This document shows positions 60,427-64,000 of a stretch of 64,000 bases of DNA, piece by piece (the stretch's first letter is position 1; every line of letters starts with the position of its first letter). A program made the translations under genes and the position numbers. The stretch comes from Lysobacter sp. (lineage in GTDB: Bacteria > Pseudomonadota > Gammaproteobacteria > Xanthomonadales > Xanthomonadaceae), in assembly GCA_019634715.1 (NCBI GenBank), contig JAHCAU010000003.1, positions 186,001 through 250,000 of the forward strand. Reading direction: 5' to 3'. The notes below the pieces were generated by a model, which ran no database searches, was not told where the DNA came from, and saw only the letters and a program-made list of their open reading frames with translations.

Positions 60427-63400
60427 TCAACCTAGTTCCACGGCTTCGTCGGCGGACAGCTCGCGGCTGAGCACGCCATCGATGATGGTGCGGTAATGGG
60501 CTTCGTCGAACGCGCCGGCATCGGGCAAGCCCGCTGCGATCGCGTGCGACGACGTCGTGCTTGACGGGCGCGTGCCGGATGAGCGCGTGCTTGCCGAAGG
60601 CGTCCCCGCCAGGAGCGTGCGCGACGAGAAGCCGCGCATGCGCAGCCGTACCTCGCCCTGGGCGTCGCACAGGTCGAGATCGGTCAGGCGCATGCCGCCG
60701 GCGCCGTCGCGACTGCGCACCCAGGCGTGCATCCGTGCATCGCAACCGCCGAGCACCTGCAGGCGTTCGACCGCGAACGGCACGCTGGGCGCGTCGCCGG
60801 TGGCGGCGTCGATCAGCAGGATCGCGCCCTGCAATGCGCTGTCGAGCAGGGCCGGGTTCAGCAGCGGGCCGCCGGATTCGAAACCATCCGTCTGTGCCGC
60901 CTCGGGCAGTGCCAGGTCGAGCAGGCATTCGCCCTCGCCCTGCACCGCGCCGACGATGCCCTGGAACGCCGGTCCGTACTGCAGGCCCCGCGCCGCAAAG
61001 CCTGCGTACAGCCCGGCCGGTGCGTGGCGATGCGGCATGCGTGCGCGAAGGGCATCGAGCGACAGCCGCTCGGACGCAGGTGCAGGCACACACGCGAGAC
61101 TGCCCGCGCAATGCAGGGGGGCGTGGCCGCCGGCATCGTCGGCGCCGGACACCTCGAAGCCGAACTGGCCGTCGTCGCTTTCGAACACCTCGACCACGAC
61201 CGCAGCGGCGCCCGTGCCGGCTTCGGCCATGTCGACGAACAGCGGCTGGGCGAACGCGACATGGCGCAGTTCGATCGCCTGTCCCTGCGCGAACGCTTCG
61301 GGCGAGGCGTCGACCAGCGCGGCGCGCGCCATTTCGACGTACGCGACCGCCGGCAGCACGCGACGCCCGCCGACGCGATGGTCGGCGAGGAAGAATTCGT
61401 CGCCGTCGAACGTGCTGCGGTAGGCCTGGCGCGAGAGGTCGGACACGTTCCGGTGCAGCAGCGGGTGCAGCACCGGACCCGCCAGTGCGCTGCGCGCGAC
61501 CTCGCCGTCCACCCAGCAGCGTTCGCGGGCGAAGCGGTAGGTCGGCAGCGCCGCCATGCGTCGCGGCGGGCGCCCGCCATGCAGGCGATGCCAGTCGAGC
61601 GCGTAGCCGCGCACCCACAGGTCGGCCAGGCGGCCGAGCTGGCGGGTGTCGACCCAGCGCGCGATCACGCCCTGCATCTCGGGATCCCCGGCGAAGGCCA
61701 GCAGCGCGTCGTCGCCGGCGATGCGACTGCGGTGCACGCCGGGTACGGCCCGGCCCGCGGCATCGGCATGCAGCGCCGCGGCGAGCCGCGACGCCAGCTC
61801 GGCGGGCGTGCGCGCCAGCACCGCGATGCGATGCGCCATGCCGTCGCGGCCGGCCTGCAGCGTCCACGCCATCCGCGCGAACGCGACCGGATCGAGCAAG
61901 GCATCCGCGTGGGCCTCGACCCAGGCCAGCAGCGCGCGCACCTGGTCGTCGAGACGCTCGGCGGTGCGCGCGGACAGCGGCACCAGCACATGGCCGTCGT
62001 CGGCGACGCCGGTCGCGACGTCCGCAGGCGGGGGCGGCGCCTCGGCGACCACCACGTGCGCGTTGGTGCCGCTGAAGCCGAAGGAGCTGACCGAGGCCAG
62101 GCGCGGGCCGTCGGCCTCCCAGGGCGCCAGTTCGGTGCCGACACGGAAGCGCGAGGCCGCGAAATCGATGTGCGGATTCGGCGTGGCGTAGTGCAGCGAC
62201 GGCACCAGGCTGCGATGGCGCAGGCACAGCAGCACCTTGATCAGCCCGGCGACGCCGGCGGCGAAACCGGTGTGGCCGATGTTGCTCTTGACCGAGCCGA
62301 GCACGCAGTCGCGGCCGGTCGCGGTCCTCGGGCCGTGCACGGCGCCGAGCGCGTCGACCTCGATCGGGTCGCCGAGCGCGGTCGCGGTGCCGTGCGCCTC
62401 GACGTAGCCGATCCGCGACGGATCGATGCCGAAGCGCGCATAGGTCGCGCGCAGCAGCTGTTCCTGCGCGGTCGCGCTGGGTGCGGTGATGCCGTTGGTC
62501 TTGCCGTCCTGGTTGATGCCGGAGGCCGCGATCACGCCGAGGATCTCGTCGCGGTCGCGCTGCGCGGCGGCCAGGGACTTGAGCACGACCACGCCGCAGC
62601 CTTCGGAGAACACGATGCCGTTGGCGCCGGCGTCGAAGGCGGCGCAGCGGCCGTCGCGAGAGGGCATGCCGACCTGCGCGGTCAGCACGTGGCCGTGCGC
62701 GGTGGTCAGCAGGTTGACGCCGCCGGCCAGGGCCATCTCGTTCTCGCCGCTGCGGATGCTCTCGCAGGCCAGGTGCACGGCGACCAGCGACGACGAACAC
62801 GCGGTGTCGATCGCGAGCGCGGGACCCTTGAGGTTGAGGTGATAGGCGATGCGCGCCGCCAGGATGGCCGTGGACGTGCCCATGAAGGCGGCGCCGAGGT
62901 CGTCCTTGCCGGCCGCGCCGAGACGGCGCACGTAGTCGCCGGCCGCGCAGCCCACGTACACGCCGCAGGCGATGCCGGACAGGCTGCCCGGCGCATGGCC
63001 GGCGCTTTCCAGCGCCTTCCAGCATTCCTCCAGGAACACGCGCTGCTGCGGCTCGATGATCTCCGCTTCCGCCGGCGAGATGCCGAAGAACAGCGGATCG
63101 AAGGCATCGACATCGTCGACCAGGCCGGCCCACTGCGAGTAGGTGGTGCCCGGATGGCGCGGATCGGGATGGAACCAGCCGCTGCGCGCGCCCCAGCGCG
63201 ATTCCGGCACTTCGACCACGCAGTCGCGTCCGTTGCGCAGGTTCTCCCAGAAGGCGTCGATGTCCGGGCTCATCGGATAGCGACCGGCCATGCCGACGAT
63301 GGCGACCGGCGCGTCCATGGCCGTGCGCGTCGCGGACGACACCGGCAGCGACGGCGCGGTCAATGCCACCTGGGCGGCCGAGTGCGCGGATGCCTCCAGC

Positions 63401-64000
63401 GTCGCGCGGGCGACGCGCTGCAGCAGCACGCCTTCCATGATCGCGACCTCGCGGCCCTGCGCGTCGACCAGGGCGATGTCGAAGCGCATGCGGTCGCGAT
63501 CGGCTTCGCGCAGGGCGACCCGCGCGCTGAAGTCGCGACCTGCGATCGGCGCCAGTGTCGCGAAACGTTCGATGCGGACCGGCAGGAACTGATCGTCGCT
63601 CGCGCCGTGCGCGCGCGCGGCGCGCCAGCGGGCGTGGTTGATCGCCGTGCACAGCGCACCGTAGAGCGCGAAGGGTTCGGCGACGAACCGCAGCGCATGC
63701 TCGGCGACGCGGATCCGGCCTTCGGCACGGTCGTCGCCGAAGCGGATCTGCTGCAGCGGCGCATACCAGGTGCCGGCATTGGTCGCGATCTGCGCAGCCT
63801 CGCGCTGTTCGCGGGTCTCGAAGGACGCGGCATCGACCAGCGGTGCGCGCACGGCGGCGCTGCGGGCTTCGATGCGTGCCTGCAGGTGGACGCGGGCGTC
63901 GTCGGCCGGGCCGGAGCGCACGGTGCACAGCAGGCCGCTGCCATGGCGGCGGAATTCGATCTCCACCGTCGTGGCGCGGCCGGGCACGCCGATCAGCGGT
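60427..64000 (-). CDS. Trans-AT polyketide synthase A, partial: DH-like, KS-DH
   Basis: 1190 codons visible; the frame is open through the right edge. The first 230 visible residues are the second half of a DH-type double hotdog (QIRFGDDRAEGRI ... LYGALCTAINHARW), with no Asp where the DH motif is expected. Then KS ([35 protein letters not shown]), and DH with DHRVGGRRVLP (His-Gly-Pro motif) and LLDSALQ. The C-terminus (AHYRTIIDGVLSRELSADEAVE) is a docking segment matching the N-terminal helices of PKS B, whose KR-ACP finishes this module. No ACP lies between the first hotdog region and the KS. Confidence 0.9.
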   Translation of the reverse strand, partial: PLIGVPGRATTVEIEFRRHGSGLLCTVRSGPADDARVHLQARIEARSAAVRAPLVDAASFETREQREAAQIATNAGTWYAPLQQIRFGDDRAEGRIRVAEHALRFVAEPFALYGALCTAINHARWRAARAHGASDDQFLPVRIERFATLAPIAGRDFSARVALREADRDRMRFDIALVDAQGREVAIMEGVLLQRVARATLEASAHSAAQVALTAPSLPVSSATRTAMDAPVAIVGMAGRYPMSPDIDAFWENLRNGRDCVVEVPESRWGARSGWFHPDPRHPGTTYSQWAGLVDDVDAFDPLFFGISPAEAEIIEPQQRVFLEECWKALESAGHAPGSLSGIACGVYVGCAAGDYVRRLGAAGKDDLGAAFMGTSTAILAARIAYHLNLKGPALAIDTACSSSLVAVHLACESIRSGENEMALAGGVNLLTTAHGHVLTAQVGMPSRDGRCAAFDAGANGIVFSEGCGVVVLKSLAAAQRDRDEILGVIAASGINQDGKTNGITAPSATAQEQLLRATYARFGIDPSRIGYVEAHGTATALGDPIEVDALGAVHGPRTATGRDCVLGSVKSNIGHTGFAAGVAGLIKVLLCLRHRSLVPSLHYATPNPHIDFAASRFRVGTELAPWEADGPRLASVSSFGFSGTNAHVVVAEAPPPPADVATGVADDGHVLVPLSARTAERLDDQVRALLAWVEAHADALLDPVAFARMAWTLQAGRDGMAHRIAVLARTPAELASRLAAALHADAAGRAVPGVHRSRIAGDDALLAFAGDPEMQGVIARWVDTRQLGRLADLWVRGYALDWHRLHGGRPPRRMAALPTYRFARERCWVDGEVARSALAGPVLHPLLHRNVSDLSRQAYRSTFDGDEFFLADHRVGGRRVLPAVAYVEMARAALVDASPEAFAQGQAIELRHVAFAQPLFVDMAEAGTGAAAVVVEVFESDDGQFGFEVSGADDAGGHAPLHCAGSLACVPAPASERLSLDALRARMPHRHAPAGLYAGFAARGLQYGPAFQGIVGAVQGEGECLLDLALPEAAQTDGFESGGPLLNPALLDSALQGAILLIDAATGDAPSVPFAVERLQVLGGCDARMHAWVRSRDGAGGMRLTDLDLCDAQGEVRLRMRGFSSRTLLAGTPSASTRSSGTRPSSTTSSHAIAAGLPDAGAFDEAHYRTIIDGVLSRELSADEAVELG

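Noticed and set aside
1..64000. CRISPR arrays, tRNA or rRNA genes, complete IS elements
   Set aside because: None recognised on reading; repeated elements found are PKS domain paralogues, the short copB repeat and the phage operators.

Overview
The window looks like chromosomal DNA from a high-GC gammaproteobacterium of the Xanthomonadaceae/Lysobacteraceae type (Lysobacter, Luteimonas and Stenotrophomonas relatives). The support is a CopL-CopA-CopB copper operon as in Xanthomonas, a filamentous prophage of the Xanthomonas/Stenotrophomonas kind with DUF3693- and DUF3653-like regulators, a XerCD/dif site resembling those of this family, and very GC-rich third codon positions in the host genes.

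Layout. (1) 1-4745: a 4-hydroxyproline catabolic locus. An aldehyde dehydrogenase (cut by the window edge), a hydroxyproline epimerase and a DapA-type deaminase lie on the minus strand; a FAD-dependent D-hydroxyproline dehydrogenase is divergent. Together they would take trans-4-hydroxy-L-proline to 2-oxoglutarate. (2) 4773-8705: copper resistance, copL-copA-copB plus a DUF411 periplasmic protein. (3) 8795-16814: an 8 kb inovirus prophage bounded by two dif-type XerC/XerD sites. It carries a repressor, early genes including a small cytosine-methyltransferase-like protein, an HUH replication protein, a ssDNA-binding protein, coat genes, an adsorption protein, a Zot/pI assembly ATPase and a second regulator. 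No integrase is present, so host XerCD would be used. (4) 16900-24000: a tyrosine-recombinase remnant, then a two-gene minus-strand operon encoding a NERD nuclease-pseudokinase-kinase-SF1 helicase giant (1645 aa) and a partner of unknown function, a strong antiphage-defence candidate. (5) 24341-64000: a trans-AT polyketide synthase cluster, entirely minus strand and continuing past the right edge.

PKS logic. Transcription runs right to left: PKS A (partial, KS-DH), PKS B (KR-ACP-KS-three ECH-like domains-two beta-branching ACPs), PKS C (KS-inactive DH-KR-MT-ACP-ACP-KS), PKS D (DH-KR-ACP-KS-DH-KR-ACP-KS-KR-ACP-KS-DH), a metallo-beta-lactamase-fold hydrolase, then HMG-CoA-synthase-like enzyme, ECH1, ECH2, donor ACP, decarboxylating KS and a trans-acting malonyl acyltransferase. 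No AT domain lies inside the modules and no thioesterase is seen. The expected chain contains several enoyl units, one beta-branch and one alpha-methyl group.

Most notable: the prophage attachment site lies in the 3' end of the repressor gene, so the free phage and the lysogen should make different repressors; the phage has a coat-protein paralogue fused to a zinc ribbon; the defence-like giant has an unusual domain set; and the PKS has a triple-ECH module plus a last protein that ends in KS-DH with no carrier protein.
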